Positions 34,551-47,632 of a DNA stretch of 64,000 nt are shown piece by piece. Numbering within the stretch: position 1 is the first letter of the stretch; each line of letters begins with the position of its first letter. The notes under the pieces are model-generated. The model saw only the letters and a list, made by a program, of their open reading frames with translations, was not told where the DNA came from and searched no databases. A program made the translations under genes and the position numbers. Origin of the DNA: Blasia pusilla. Its lineage: Eukaryota; Marchantiophyta; Marchantiopsida; Blasiales. The stretch covers positions 66,092,001 to 66,156,000 of the forward strand of contig CM114271.1 of NCBI GenBank assembly GCA_050084515.1, given 5' to 3'.

Positions 34551-37293
34551 TCCAACCCTAAAGTGTTCCCTCGAAGGACTTTACTGTTCCTGTTCATTGC
34601 ACGCGATGATCCGGAGACACTTTAGGGTTGGAGATCTCATTTTGGAGCTCCCACGTGTAAGGTCCAAGTCACGTTTAGAGCTCGTACTATCACACCAACT
34701 TTGTCCGCGGAGTGCTTCCGGTAGTGAGATCCTACATAGAACTAGTTTGTAGTGGGGTTCTGCCAACTTCCCGTTATGTGGCAACCCGAGGCGGGGAGAC
34801 AATACGACGAAGAACCGTCCGTGTGGGGGAGAACATTCATTTTGACACGGAGAATAATTGATTCGAATTGGACGGTTCAGAATCTCAAATAACTTGTATT
34901 TTGTTGTATGTTGTAGGGGCTCCATAGTCCGGGAACTGGTACCTTGCCGGTGCTTCATAGCTCAGATCAGAACACTCAGATTTCCAGTCGGTTTTTTTGA
35001 TATTTTGATCGAAGGTATCATAGTAATATGACGTAGGTGATTTACGGAATAGCGGTTTTAAGATTATCTAATTCTATACTAATAAAAATGAAATTTTTTT
35101 ATTAATAAAAACGAAGAAAAATAAGTAAAAACCCTAGTTTTTTGAGTAGTGAAGTAGTCGAGAGCCGCGACGGTAGCGCATTCTCGTATGTCGAATTATT
35201 TCCATGTTCAGATTCCATCAAAGCTTTTCTATGAGCGCACAGACGGACTAGGCCACTTTGTATCTCTAAGTTTCGTAAAGATTTCAGTGATTTCGTCACT
35301 TTCTATTTTCTCACAAATAATGAATTTGAACGGGCTAATTATGTGGATATCAAAATTATTCTACATTAAAATTCAGATCACACTAAAGAACCTAGGAAAA
35401 TTAAAAGTACAAAATTATAATAACCTAGTTGAGATTTGAACCTTGAAACCTAAAAAATTAAAAAGTCCCTATTAGAATTTTGAAACTAATTAAAGTCACA
35501 CGAATTTTGTTAAGGTCACACGAACCTTGTTGAGATCACATTAACTTCTCACGAATGAGAATACATATCTCCATACAAATTTTTCATCTTACAATGCATA
35601 ACATCAAGGTGATGTGTTGGATAGCCTACCCAACCAAGAAAACAAACTACGTTTACATGTAAGGGCCGTGACTACAATTATTTTTTGGCACCCGGGCTAC
35701 GCAGGACGAAACCCATGATCAAGCCATGAAAATATCCATGGGGATTTATTACCAACAGCTGAATTGGATGGTAGTGGAATCATGGCCATAGTCCAACATA
35801 CGTCGTGAAGGTCACCATGCTCGTATCCATGGTAATATATGCCCATGGTAATACATGATCACTATGCCCATGGCCATATCTAGGAGGATGCATGGCCATG
35901 AGTGTATGCATGCCATGACAAGAATACATTATCATGTCGGCCCCACTCACGCCATCGTGCGATTCGCCCTTTGAACGAAGCAAACATGCCTTTGTCTGCA
36001 TCTCGCTTCGCTAACAAAGAAGGACGTCTGCGCCTTGCGTATTTTCCTCCTGTGCTTCCTTGGGCATCGGCCATCAATCTCTTTGGCTCCTTTCGAGGTG
36101 GAAAGTTGATGGTAATGGAGTTCGTCCTCAATTTTTTGAATGTGTCATAGTGTTATCTATTGTGCTAGGTGACACTAGGTTGGAGGAGGTGATTTGTACA
36201 AGTTGTTGAAGGCGACGAGGGATTCATTGAACGAGGATGTATGCAATTTACGTGCACATGATCTCCATTGAGAAAGTTTATGTGAGTGGTTTAGGGCTAC
36301 ACTTTCGCTTTTGTGAGCAATATGAACTTTGAAGAGTTGAATAGTAATTTCAACATTCTAGTAGAAGTATATAAAATATAGCATACAAGTAGAAGTATAT
36401 CATATCATATATCTATATATATGTTTAACATATAAGTACATTTTATATGCATTTTTTTATCGTGTCCTCAATGGAGTTCAATTATTTTTTAATGTAAAAT
36501 CTCCTTCAAAGCTCCTACCAAAAGCATGACACAAGTTAAGGCTCTACATATCATTGTGAGAGCATCTGCATTAGGACCTATAGTTCTAATTTTCCTTGTT
36601 CAACATCCTTTCTTTGACCATCATGTATATTTTTTTTATCAAGGAATTAGTGGATTCCTCCATGGTGTCTCCCATGGAGCTCTTACATCGTCATTTTCCT
36701 CTAATCCTAAGCTTGAGGCTCTCCCTTTTTGAACTTTGGTTTTCAGTTCCAGAGGGATTGCAAGTGTCAAAATCTACATTAACACATGATACCACTAAAG
36801 TCATTAATTACATTTCCATACAAGACCACAAAAGTCATTAAAGAAATTTTCCTTTTTGAATTTTTGTTTTGAGTTCCGTATGGATTGCAAGTGATGAAAT
36901 CTACATTACCACATAACACCACTAAAATCATCAATTACATCTAATGAGTATGAGAAAACAATGGAAGCACACGCAGATTAGCTAACTTAGTTGGGACCTC
37001 TTCTCCACCTATTGGGATCCAAAATGACTCGACCTCCATATACTAGTAATAGCGTATGTGCATTATATGTGATATTAACAAAGAAATTAACTTTCTTCTC
37101 GTCATATTGATGTTCCTGGCAAAGATGATGGAGGAGAAGGTTGGTTGGTTGGCATCTCTAATGACTCTCACACTCCACCTCTATATAAACAAGCAATAAG
37201 TTATTAATAGCCTAATAGTGATACAAAAAAAAGTGAACTTTAATTCTTCTTAACATATTGATGTACCTAGAGGCATGAGTGAAGATATCGAAC
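34551..37293. other. Intergenic, no gene recognised
   Basis: Mostly AT-rich. The section 35790-35920 is dense in CCATGG and GCCATG words (CATGGCCATG and similar) without forming a regular array. Two near-copies of a short segment around AAGTCATTAA and GAGTTCC occur near 36740-36940. No protein is recognised. Confidence 0.4.
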
Positions 37294-37911
37294 TCATGGG
37301 TGGCATAGAGAATTCAAGTAAACATTAAGATTAGGAAGAAGTGAAGTATCAAAGCTTGCCACTCCCATACTCTCCGAGTCTACACCTTGTCGTTTGGGAA
37401 GCCATTTGACTAAACCCTTGTAGTACACTTCATCAAAGTTTGAAGGTAGACCTTGTGCTTTTCGATCCTCTTTGGACATGCGAGTGTCAAAGTAAGACCA
37501 CTCGCCACTTTTCTCCTTTCGCTCCCAATCATAAACATGTACTCAAAACTTACATCAGTGTCAATTGTAAAAGAAAGAAATTGCATCTTTTGCATTACAT
37601 TATAACAATTTGATACCACCAACTTACCTTACCTATTTGAATTATTTTAGGAAAGCACTCCATTTCTTCTTGTAGGCTTGGCCATCACGAATGGATTGCT
37701 TCATCATGTTCTTGAAACAAAAGTGAGCCACTTTTTCCCACTTTTGTTTTAAGATGGCCATACTAGATTGAGTAATCTAATTCAATTCTAATATGTCCAT
37801 TTCATCTTGTTTTGTTGCAATCAAAATTTGGATCTCGGAAAGTGTCCATGGAATAAGCTGCTCATTTTGCATTGGTACTTGAGAGCCACTTATTATTAAG
37901 TCATCCTCCAT
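37294..37911 (-). pseudogene. Broken trihelix (Myb/SANT-like) DNA-binding gene
   Basis: Reading leftward from the ATG at 37911, the first part gives MEDDLIISGSQV, then a helix-type block with the family tryptophans: WTLSEIQILIATKQDEMD, KQKWEKVAHFCFK, GQAYKKKWSAFL. A GTAAGG donor follows. The second part (about 37560 to 37294) gives YDWERKEKSGEWSYFDTRM and SKEDRKAQGLPSNFD. This order (three tryptophan-centred helices, then a Y-F-D / ERK / LP-NFD tail) is that of plant trihelix proteins and of the Myb-like proteins linked to PIF/Harbinger transposons. In-frame stops lie after DILELN and in the FLK-FK stretch before the donor, so the copy is damaged. A transposon partner gene (DDE transposase) was not found nearby. 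Confidence 0.55.
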
Positions 37912-40830
37912 ATGATTTCCTTCCTACAATGGCAAGAAAACTAGTACTGAATTTTTCATTGTAGAAAAAAAAGATAATTATAATCTCTAAGGGAAAAAGG
38001 TTTAGCTTTTTTTCGTTCAAATCTTTCAAGTTCTTCTCGTCAATCAATTGAAAAGATAATTGAAATGCTCTCTAGTCCTTAGAAATCGTTCTATGTTGTG
38101 TTTGGAACTCGATCCTATGTTCTGTCTTGCCACTCAATTATATATCGGAAGGGAGGGAAGGACAATTTGAAAGACCCATCAACTTTATTGTCACCGACCA
38201 GTGGAGGCATTGGATTACATCACGTTTACTCCACAAGGTGTGCAGGCAATGTCAACACTAGCATCATGAGATTTAGTGGGGCATGTGCCACTGGGCCCAA
38301 GGCCAAAGCTCTCAACCCTTTTCTCATCCAAGAAAAAATCTTCACGAGCGGTGTAAGCTCAATCTTGAGAGCGTAATCACGGTCTGTAATGAGTACGACA
38401 GTAGCCAATGGGAATTGGGACATTCACGAAAACTTACGAGTGCTTTCCATGTTCAATTTGGCGGTCACTGGTGGGAGCATGGCGGCTTGTGTGCGATTTC
38501 GTGTTTGATTCAGTGACCACAGGTGGAAATTGGTTGGGGCTGACGGTCGTCCCGTATTTCCCTCTCTGATTCCAAAACAATGCACGACTGGTTTTACTCT
38601 GGAAGTGGAAATCCCATGGTTTCACTGCTAAAATGAGATGCTATATTTGTAACAAGCTTTGCTCGTCATATCCAGAGATCTAATGTCAGAGAGATTTCAC
38701 TCAGATTTGTATGCAACGGACAAGATTTCTAGCCACGTATTCTAAGCTTGTGTGTAGGAAATGAGTTCCAACTCCCAAAAAATATGATGGAGAGATAGGA
38801 AATCCAACGCCATGACAACAGGATTGTCTGCGTACCCCCATCGCTATTGACTCGATCCAAGATCTTCATGTCTGGTAGTGCAAAAATTGAGTACATGTCC
38901 TTGAGATATTCTATGCGCAATCTTTTTGCAGTGATCAAATAAAATGCCCAACCTAGAACATGGCCCCCGCAATCAGCGATACGACTACTACACGAAATTA
39001 GAAGTGCGCGATTGGAGTATGACTCTAGTAAGTTTGAGGCGATGAACTCTGACATCCTTTGTGACCATCTTCACAGCCTATGAATCTTGCGATTCATAGA
39101 AAAAGGCGATGGCCCAGTATCATTGGACGTCCAATTCCATGCAGTTGAAAAATCCGATCATGGGAGAACCACGATAATGAAGGCATAGGAAATTTCATCC
39201 GTAGCCAACTTGAATATGTTGAAGGAATTTTCCAATTCAATCAGAATGGTGAGCAACAGAATTCCCAACGATCAGCTTGCCGATGTCGGAAGAATTAATG
39301 TTAGAGCAATATCGTGGATAATGCAATGTGGCATCCTACGTAGGCATTTTGAACATAAAAAGAATTGCATTAGGTACCCAAGTGCTCATGAGTTTTTCCA
39401 TCTTTCTCTACTATCCTTGTTAGAACCAGGTTTTGGGTTAATGACATACTTGTCATAAATCAATGTCTCCATGCCCCACAAGGCTGACATCTTCCAAAAT
39501 TCATTCCCTCCTTCTCAGTGTACATTCAAAAAGACTCATGTCCGTGTCCTCATACCCGTGTTTCAGTCTCTTTCTCTCATTTGATCAAGCATGATGCTCA
39601 ACATCTACCCATACTACATTTAAAATTCAAGCTATGGACCTTCAATATGCTCTATTTCAACTCGTCATCCTTGTGCCAAATACATACTCAAACTTGGAGT
39701 ACAAAAGTCTCTTCAATGCTCTAGTTGATGTTGGCACTTTGCTAAATTAACATCGTGGCGACTAAAATAGGCCGACCTTCTCAAGGAGATCCCAATGAGT
39801 TTGGTGCAACGACTTTCAACACTACTCGATAAAATGGAAACCTTGCGAAAGTCCCCATCCCCGTGGCCTTTAACCTGGTGTCTAGCCTAAACTCAATACA
39901 ATAAAAGACAAAAAATCCCATTGCACTACGGCATCACCACATGACCTCCCCAACGTGTATGGAAACCCTCTATCAAATTCCCTGCTTGAATCTGTAGAAT
40001 GAGTTTCCCTCAAACGACCCACAATCCATTGACAACAATTGGCACTCTACCAACCACTCCACTTGCAATCCTCCCACTACACCCACCACTCTCTTTTCAG
40101 TGAATTCCCAAACCAAACATAGTCCACACATTAGCGAAAGACCAAAATGCCATCGGCTACCGCATCACCACACCACCTCCGCAACATAGTATCGGTAGAC
40201 TGGTGAATCCCAACCCACAGAGAGCGTGATTTGGAGAGTGCACAAAGATCCATCTCAAATTTTTATAATTTATAAGTCACGAATTGAAGGTCTTGTTCAT
40301 TCAATTCGATCTATTTCTTATCTTTGGGCGAAAGCGAACAACAAGAATGAAAAGTAGGAACCTACTTGCTTGTCTTCCTCCTTTCAATTCTCTTCGGTTG
40401 GAGGAATGCAATGATAGCTCGAGGAAGTGAAATTTATTTCAATTGAAGAAGCAAAAGAAGGTAGGGTAAGTTGATGGCGTTCAGAAGAAAAGCCCTCCAT
40501 GAAATTCAATAGAAAAACCAAGAAAAGCCTCCCAAATTCTATGTAGCAAGAAACGTGGATGGATGGAAAATTTGAACGAAACGGAAGAAAGAGTAACGGG
40601 TTATTTTAAATTTGTAATGGCCCCAACAGGTTCAGAGGGCGAGAGGACATAGTTCCTTTCCTGCGCCCACAAAATTTGGGTGCGAGAAATCTAGTGATCC
40701 CTCAAGGACTTCGGCCATAAATCACCGATGCAAACGATTTAAAATTATTATTCACATTCAGATGCGAACTTGACTGATATACCAAACTACATCCATGAAC
40801 TCGCTTCATATGTCTGATAATGCTTGGTGA
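37912..40830. other. Intergenic, no gene recognised
   Basis: No domain was recognised on either strand. The longest frame is 108 codons on the - strand at 38729-39055, not resembling a known family. Two imperfect copies of a segment with GGCATCACCACA and CGCATCACCACACCACCTCC lie near 39903-39960 and 40136-40195, about 232 bases apart. Confidence 0.4.
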
Positions 40831-43261
40831 CTATTTGTTCAATCGAAGCAGTGACTGAATCACCAATAATTGGAGACTTAGCCTTGGATCATCACGAATC
40901 AAATCAGCTACACCCTTTGAGTAATGAGCAAATTCATCTCTAGCTATACAAAGTTGCTCCTCTGTAGACTGGAGCCTCATCATATAATTGTGTGATTCAT
41001 CAGCAGTTGAACCTAACATGTCCTTGAGAACACCTATTCCTGTAGACAAAAGTGTTGATCTCCTTTTAGCCTCACTAAGTGCCATTGATATGTTGTGGTA
41101 AATATTGAGTGGAACTGAAGGTTGCCTTGATCCATGGTGTTCTTGCGCTAGTGTATCAAAATCCAAATTCATGTTGACATACACAATTGATGGTGGATGT
41201 GAGCTCGAAGATGAAGGGTGGAAGTTGGGACGTCGACATGGTTGGCGTACCCTGAAGTGTTGAGTCTGCAATGAAGAAAAGAAATTGGAGAAGATATTAA
41301 ATAGAAGTAAGAGAAGAAGTTGTGACTGTAGAAATATGTAATGTTGATTAGAACATATGGATCCTGAAAAATGGTTAAGTGTAGCGGAGATAACAGAAGC
41401 ACTAAGAGCAAGTGAAATAAAATTGTAAGATTTAAAATCAGGCCCCAACACTCAGAAGTGAAAGTAATGAGATGTGAAGTATTACCTTTGTTACTTATAA
41501 AAATGTTTAATTGAGACACAAATTCTATTTGAGCTGAATATCAGAGATTGAGCAAGTGAGAAAAAGTAATGAGAATAGTGTATAAATACTTAACTTGACT
41601 CTTAATAAATCAGATTTAACATTTGAAAACAAGGAGAAATACCCTGTCACAAACCAGAAAACTTCTTGAATTATTGAAAGATATAGTGATGGTTGAGAAA
41701 TGAGTGAAGAGACTTCACTGAATTTTGAAAGAGCAATATCAATACTCATATAAGTCTTGAATACATGAACAACCAAGTTGAAAGATATATGCAGAGTTTG
41801 TAGTAGTAATAAGAGAATATATTTCAGATAACTTAGAAACAAAAGTATGAAAATGAATATATGATCTCAAGAGTAGTAATTCCAATCAATGAAAATGGAT
41901 AAGAATAACAAAATACTACGAAGGTATAACCGCAAGACAATGCAATCAGTGAATTATCACATGAAAGCAAAAGTGAAGAAACTTTGTAGACTATTGTGAC
42001 GAGAAACAGTTATGTCTTGCATAAGAAGAAATTACATAAATAAGTTACCTCACCTGAACGTGAAAAAGTGTAAAACTTGATTGAAAGAGTGGAAAGTTGC
42101 TAATGTACTCATTGTAAAGGACAACCTGATATTGATAACAATAAAGAGAGAAGACAAAGTTGTATTTGACTTGTTTACGAAGGAAACTGAAAAGACACCT
42201 GACTAAGCGCACTTGCGCTTGTTGGGTGATGTGATGATGCCATTGGGGTCATAGGAGGTGGATGCAATCTCAAACTGGTCTGCATCAGATGGTATGACAT
42301 TGGGGACATCCTGATTGATAGCCAAGGTTGTTGCTTTCAAGTTATTATTGCCAAGTGTAGAAGACACAACTATGACATCGTCAAGCTGTGGCAGAGGGGG
42401 AAGGGTGTTTGTATTATCAAGATCAATTGGTAGAGGTTCAAATTCAAAAATTTGACCAGGTTCTTTAGCAGCTTTCATACGGTCAAGAAAATGTGAGGTC
42501 AATGAGCATGCTTAATGGTAAGTGCATCTCATGCTTAAGTGTCCTCATTTGATCCAATCTTATTCCTCCTGAGACAACATTGAACAACCTAGCTCCATCC
42601 CGTCTTGTCAAGGATGTCTCTTTGAAATCTACTTTTTTTACTTGAGTACTTCCTTTTAAATGCCTGAGAGTCACAATTCAAGAGATTTATGGAGAAGATC
42701 TGGATACAATGAGGTCTAAAATCAAGAGCTAGAATACAAAGAAAATAAAAGTAGTGTCTACTTGTGGCTAGACCATGCTTATTTAATCATCTAAATTTGG
42801 AGTCCCATAGTTGGCCTTGACTTATGAATGTGTGAATTTGGCGGCCAATCACCCCATGTTCCCAAAATGCTGGATGGTAGCCTAAATTATCTAAATATTT
42901 TAACTGGTTTTCAGTAGGTGTTGTGAATCTTGGCCAAACCTCAGGTTCTTGAGCATTAATATCGTCCAATAGTATGCTTGCAAAGTGGAGATAAGTTGTG
43001 GGCACTTGCAAAATTATGTTAAAGAGGAAAAGTATGTAGAATAATAAATGTGAATGTGGACTCTGAATAATGTTTACCTCACGTGCAGGTTTTTGATGTT
43101 GATAAGTAGATTGTGCCATACTTGCTTGACCTACACTTGGATTCGTTTTCGTGCTCATATACACGTAGAGAATGAGAAGAATCCTGAGCCTGTACTGCAA
43201 GATTGCCCTGAGCTGATGATCTGGAGCTCCTCCCTCTATTTGTGTAGCTACGTGATGCCAT
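40831..43261 (-). CDS. Possible multi-exon gene of unknown function
   Basis: I do not recognise this protein. Several - strand stretches look like exons. A first one (from ATG at 43261) begins MASRSYTNRGRSSRS. A second, near 43005-42800 after a TTGCAAG acceptor, contains PTENQLKYLDNLGYHPAFW. A third, near 42665-42203 after a TGACTCTCAG acceptor, has two frames that end in a basic NKRKCA tail. A last one, near 41264-40831 after TTCATTGCAG, contains SEAKRRSTLLSTGIGVLKDM and a heptad-like amphipathic stretch, ending LLRLNK. Acceptors have good pyrimidine tracts, but I cannot fix all the donors, and the third block needs a frame change. It could be a real nuclear protein gene, a captured gene, or the accessory gene of a DNA transposon related to the trihelix remnant at 37.3-37.9 kb. 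The exon limits are tentative. Confidence 0.3.
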
Positions 43262-43629
43262 GTTGAACTAATTGGAAAAGAAATGAACATTAGATCACTA
43301 CAATGAAACCTCATAATCTGAAAAGCATGAAGTCCTCTAGACGGAGAGGTCTAAAAATTTTAAGATTCTCGCGTGTTTTTACTCTAGACAACATAACATA
43401 TGCAAGTCCAAGAGCAAAAAAATAGATCTGATTCCTAGAAGACAACGACTAGGAATTGTAGAGCCCTGACTTTTATGCCACGTCATAGCGTAACCAAGCA
43501 TTAAGGGAAACGTTCTTTTAGTATACTTGTGATTAGAGTCATACCTTGGAGTTGCAAATTTGGATCTATTTACATTTACATATTGACCACTAGATACAAT
43601 TTTCACAACTATTGTTACTATCTCATCAT

Positions 43630-44246
43630 TGTCATGCGTATACACATCGTTACACAACATACATCGCTGGTCACATCCACATCCACATCCACACCACACA
43701 ACACCGATCTTCCCCACACACGGGTAGATGCACACATGTACAGAAATCAACTCATACATATATATATGGAGAACACACAACAAAAATAAAGAGTAGTAAA
43801 AATGGCACACCTGGCCTAAAACTCTACTCCTCAATCTACATCGGCATATTGACCCTCGTCCACCCTGCGCTATCAAGGAATCCAGACGCTAGCACCTTGG
43901 TCCTATCTCACACACATACAAGAAAGGTGCTCCAACGGCCAAACATGAGAAAGATGGCTTGGGAAAGCCATCTTCCTCCCTTATATAGGGTTGGGAAGAG
44001 CCAAAAGGCTCTTTCCCTAAAAATAGCTATCCTCTTGGTAACCTGTGCGCACGGGTTACCAGGGGCGGATGAGCTGCTCAACATGTCACCTAGTTGTGAA
44101 AGACCTCAACAAGAAAGTTGTCAAAAATGACGTTCCTGACATAACGGACCTATCCTCATCCGACACCGTGGGATAAAGTTACACTCAAGACAGTCCGCTG
44201 GCTCCTATGCCCTATCAACGATAGATCTCGGCCTATCGGCTACTCA
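43630..44246 (-). repeat. 3' LTR of gypsy copy E
   Basis: This is homologous over its length to the solo LTR at 948-1555. On the - strand it starts TGAGTAGCCGATAGGCC and ends GCATGACA, and it includes a TATA box (CCTATATAAGGG, rc of 43978-43989). The bases just inside the internal region (44250-44285) repeat a short piece of the opposite LTR end (GTCGTGCACATACACATCGC on the + strand), which blurs the exact boundary by a few tens of bases. Confidence 0.8.
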
Positions 44247-47200
44247 GATGAGATAATTGTCGTGCACATACACATCGCTATACAACATACACCTCAAGCC
44301 TGCAGGTACCACTGCCAAGCTTGGATCCACTGTCTTGTCCACGTTTGGAAGATGACATGGCGCACAATTGCGCACATGATCCTTCCAAACCATACAATCC
44401 CATCCCATCCCTCCAACATGAGGACTCCGGTCAGTAATACCTTGTGCACACGTAGGACCGTGCGCCTTGCATTGACATCTAGCATCGTGGGTGCCGCGTG
44501 CTGTAAATACACGTAATCTCCAAGATGTAACCTCCTCATCCCTGGATGATAATCTCCTCCACACATAATTCAATGTATCTCTATGCTGAGCAATAACTAA
44601 GTTCTCAAAGGCCATAGGCATAACTCTACGAAAAAATTCCGCCCTCTAAGAACACGCTTGTATCCACACATCTGGATCATCAAGATCTAACACTTCCACC
44701 ATGTTACATTGAATAGCTGCAGGTAAATCTGGCTCTCTCCCAAAGAGCAAGAAATATGATGAAAATAACGCCAAGGATGCATGCCGACTTAAGCGATAAC
44801 CCATAACTAACCATGGCAATTCTAGGTCCCACTCCCTCAATTGTCCCCGCTGCAAGCCATACTTTTGCAATCCTCTCTTCACCATCTGTACTTCTCTCTC
44901 CGCCAATCCATCCGCCTTAGGATGATCTCAGGATGTAGTGGCATGATCTATTAGCGCTTGATCACACAAGGCCTGAAACTCTCCCTTCAACTCGGTACCC
45001 TGGTCAGTCAACATCTCCGCCGGTGCACCAAAGTGACTAAGCACACCATCTAGAAGCACATAAGTTGTTCCCTTGCTCGCATTGTCCGGTAGTGCCACCA
45101 ACTCTATCCACTTGGAGAAATGCTCCACCATAATCAACACGTACGTGTAATGACGCCCTATCAATGGCAAAGGTCCCGCGAAGTCTAAACTCCACCGATA
45201 ACCTAAACCCATAATCGGCAAAGGATGTAACTATAGAGTGGGAGCATTGAAGGATGCTTGCACTCTGTCACATACCATACATCTGGCCACAAATTGTTGT
45301 ACCCCAATATGCATGCCGCGCCACCAATATTGAACCTGGAGTAAGCTGTAAGTACGCTTCACTCCAAAATTTCCCAACTCCTCATAGGCATATCGCACTA
45401 CACATGCTCGCTGGGAAGGATGAGGTACCACTCGTATCCTACCATCTCCCCATACCTGCAAAATGTGAGTCCCCTCCCACCAGAACCTCATGGCTCTCTA
45501 TAGGATCCGATCCCGCTCCCTAACACTCACTGTGCTCGCTATGACGCCACTGCGCAAGAACTCCACAGCCTCCATGTCGTCATGGATATCACGACCACCT
45601 GTTGCCTCCTCACTAACCTCCGGATCCAAAGACTCATCAACCGACCCCACCACTAGAGTTATCACCTACGACTGACCTGTTATAGTCAACCAACAAAGAT
45701 AGGCAGATGCATGCCAATCGGGCACCATCTCCTCATCACTCTCTCCGTGCCATCGAGATCCTATGTCGTCTCTCTGACTCGGATATAGGTTACAACTCAA
45801 CCCATCCGCATTCTGGTTCAGCCTACCTAGCCTGTGAACCACCTCACTAGTGGAGTCATCACATGCAGCTGACCTACCATAGTCAACCAACAAAGATAGT
45901 CAGATGTATGCCAATCGGGCACCATCTCCTCATCACTCTCTCCGTGCCATCAAGCTCCTGTGTCGTCTCTATGACTCGGACATGGATTATGACTCAACCC
46001 ATCCGCATCCTAGTTCAGCCGCCCTAGCCTGTGAACCACCTCAAACTCATACTCCTGTAGTAATAGAGCCCACCCGGAAAGCTTTCCTGTAAGCTTGTCG
46101 GACTCCATCAACTACCTCAAGGGCTGATGATCAATGATAAATGTGAAAGGGTTGCCGAATAAATAGCACCTACAATGTGACACATTCCACACTGCAACCA
46201 AGGACTCTCCCTCGTAGGAGCTTTAATTTGCCTCTACAATGTTGTTCGATCAGCTCGCGTAAGCCACAACGAACTCCCTCTCCTCGTCATCCCTTTAAGT
46301 AAGCACTACTCCTAGACCGAACATGCTCCAATCCGTATGTAATTGGAATGGGAGACCCCTAACTGGTCTTTGTAAAATAGGTGAGGACGTCAACCTGTCC
46401 TTGAGCTCCTGAAATGTTCGCTCTTGATCATCTCCCCACAACCAAACTTGATCAAGTTTCGTCAACAAGGTCAAAGACTTTGCAATCGCACTAAAACCTT
46501 CGACATACTGTCGATAGAAGTTTGCCAGTCCAAGAAACGCTCGAACTCAACTCGCATCTGTAGGGCGTGGAATCTACGCAATTATCCTCTACCTTCGTCT
46601 GCTGAATACCTAACCCACTCGAGTATATGGTGTGTCCCAAGTACTCAATCTGCTCCTAAAAGAATCTGCAATTGCCTGGATGTAATTTCAGTCCATGTAA
46701 CTGCAATCGCCGAAACACCTCCTCCAGGTATTGCTCATGCTCCTCAATTGTAGAACTGAAGATAAGAATATCATCTATGTAACATCGTATAAAATCCAAG
46801 CTAGCCAAACTCCTATCCATCACTCTTCGAAACTCCGTAGGCGCGTTCTTCAATCAAAATGGTAAGAATCGCCATTGATACAAGCAATCTCTCCCAAACT
46901 GATATATCCCCCAGAATGTTGTCTTCTCCCTTTCCTCCAACATGATAGGAAGCTGATGATAGCCAACACCAAGATCTAAAGTACTGAAGATCTTCGCATG
47001 CCCTACCGCATCAAAGATCTCCTCAAGAGTAGGCATGGCGTACCGATCTGATCTCGTCTGTCGGTTCATAGATCGGTAATCTCCACACATCCGCCTATCC
47101 GTCCAATTGCCATACATATCCTTCTTCGCTGGCATGACTGTGGCAGATGCATTCTCCCCATGTGATAACTCCATAAGTCCTGCCTCCAACAAGTCCTGAC

Positions 47201-47340
47201 TCATGCTCTGGATTAAGGCTCGCTCCATATCAGAATACTTGTAGGGTGGACGAAAGATTGGTGTATCACTAGCCAACTCAATCCATATCTCGTGACCCTT
47301 TAGCGTATCCAAGTCTCTCATACTTATGGAAAATTTCTAA
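44247..47340 (-). mobile_element. Ty3/gypsy copy E, RT to integrase
   Basis: Reading leftward: RT at 47321-46656 (NASATVMPAKKD, YAMPTLEEIFDAVGHAKIF, then CYIDDILIFSS with the catalytic YIDD intact). RNase H and linker follow at about 46650-45500. The integrase zinc finger is at 45491-45231 (RYAYEELGNFGVKRTYSLL, CMVCDRV). The integrase core is at 45221-44646, where the three acidic positions can be seen (SLDFAGPL, LTDQGTEL, DGLAEREVQ), though a TGA interrupts before the last. The C-terminal part at 44621-44294 contains LGDYVYLQHAAPT. The 3' LTR follows. Gag, protease and 5' LTR are missing: the element stops at about 47340, where a copia LTR begins. A few stops and frameshifts make it inactive, but it is much less decayed than copy D. 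Confidence 0.9.
45684..46077. repeat. Tandem duplication inside gypsy copy E, period 197 bp
   Basis: Two copies start AGTCAACCAACAAAGATA, at 45684 and 45881. Both cover the RNase H-integrase linker (words such as GGCACCATCTCCTCATCAC and CAACCCATCCGCAT), and each ends near GCCTGTGAACCACCTCA. Because 197 is not a multiple of three, the duplication shifts the polyprotein frame and alone would disable the element. The copies differ at about a tenth of positions. Confidence 0.88.
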
Positions 47341-47632
47341 AGAAGCATAACTGGTGGGAAACGGCTCTCACACACACACTACCATGGAGAACAAAATTTG
47401 CAATGAGAGAATGAGTGGAGGTTGGTCCCCTTCTCAATTCTATAGGGTATGTACAAGCAATCATAACCCTTACCTTAACCATAGTCTCGAGTTAGACTAA
47501 TTATGATTAACTAACCTTAGTTAAGATAATCGCGCTTAACTAACTAACCAAGATTAAGCTTCCCTACCTCGTGTGAGTACCAAATGTAGCAGTTCAAGTG
47601 TCTCATGAACTTGACTGTAACTCAATCTTCAA
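47341..47632 (-). repeat. Probable 3' LTR of the copia element
   Basis: On the - strand a GAGGGGGAGTA polypurine tract (47634-47645) is followed by TTGAAGATTGAG, close to the TGTTGAAGATTG start common in plant copia LTRs but lacking the first bases. The region then runs to the point where gypsy copy E begins. It contains several AACTAAC/GTTAG words as inverted pairs. The 5' partner LTR is not present in the window, so the far edge is set only by the neighbouring gypsy sequence. Confidence 0.55.

Noticed and set aside
34557-34566. Telomere-like word (AACCCTAAA)
   Set aside because: Single occurrence, no array.
41525-41842. 105-codon hydrophobic - strand frame
   Set aside because: Leucine- and serine-rich translation of AT-rich sequence, probably intronic between the exon-like blocks at 42.2 and 41.26 kb.
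43379-43876. 165-codon - strand frame
   Set aside because: It runs across the gypsy LTR and its flank; its middle is a translation of the repeat also found at 948-1555. Its flank part (LGYAMTWHKSQG) does look like the end of a helicase of the Pif1/Helitron type, but it is too short to call a gene.
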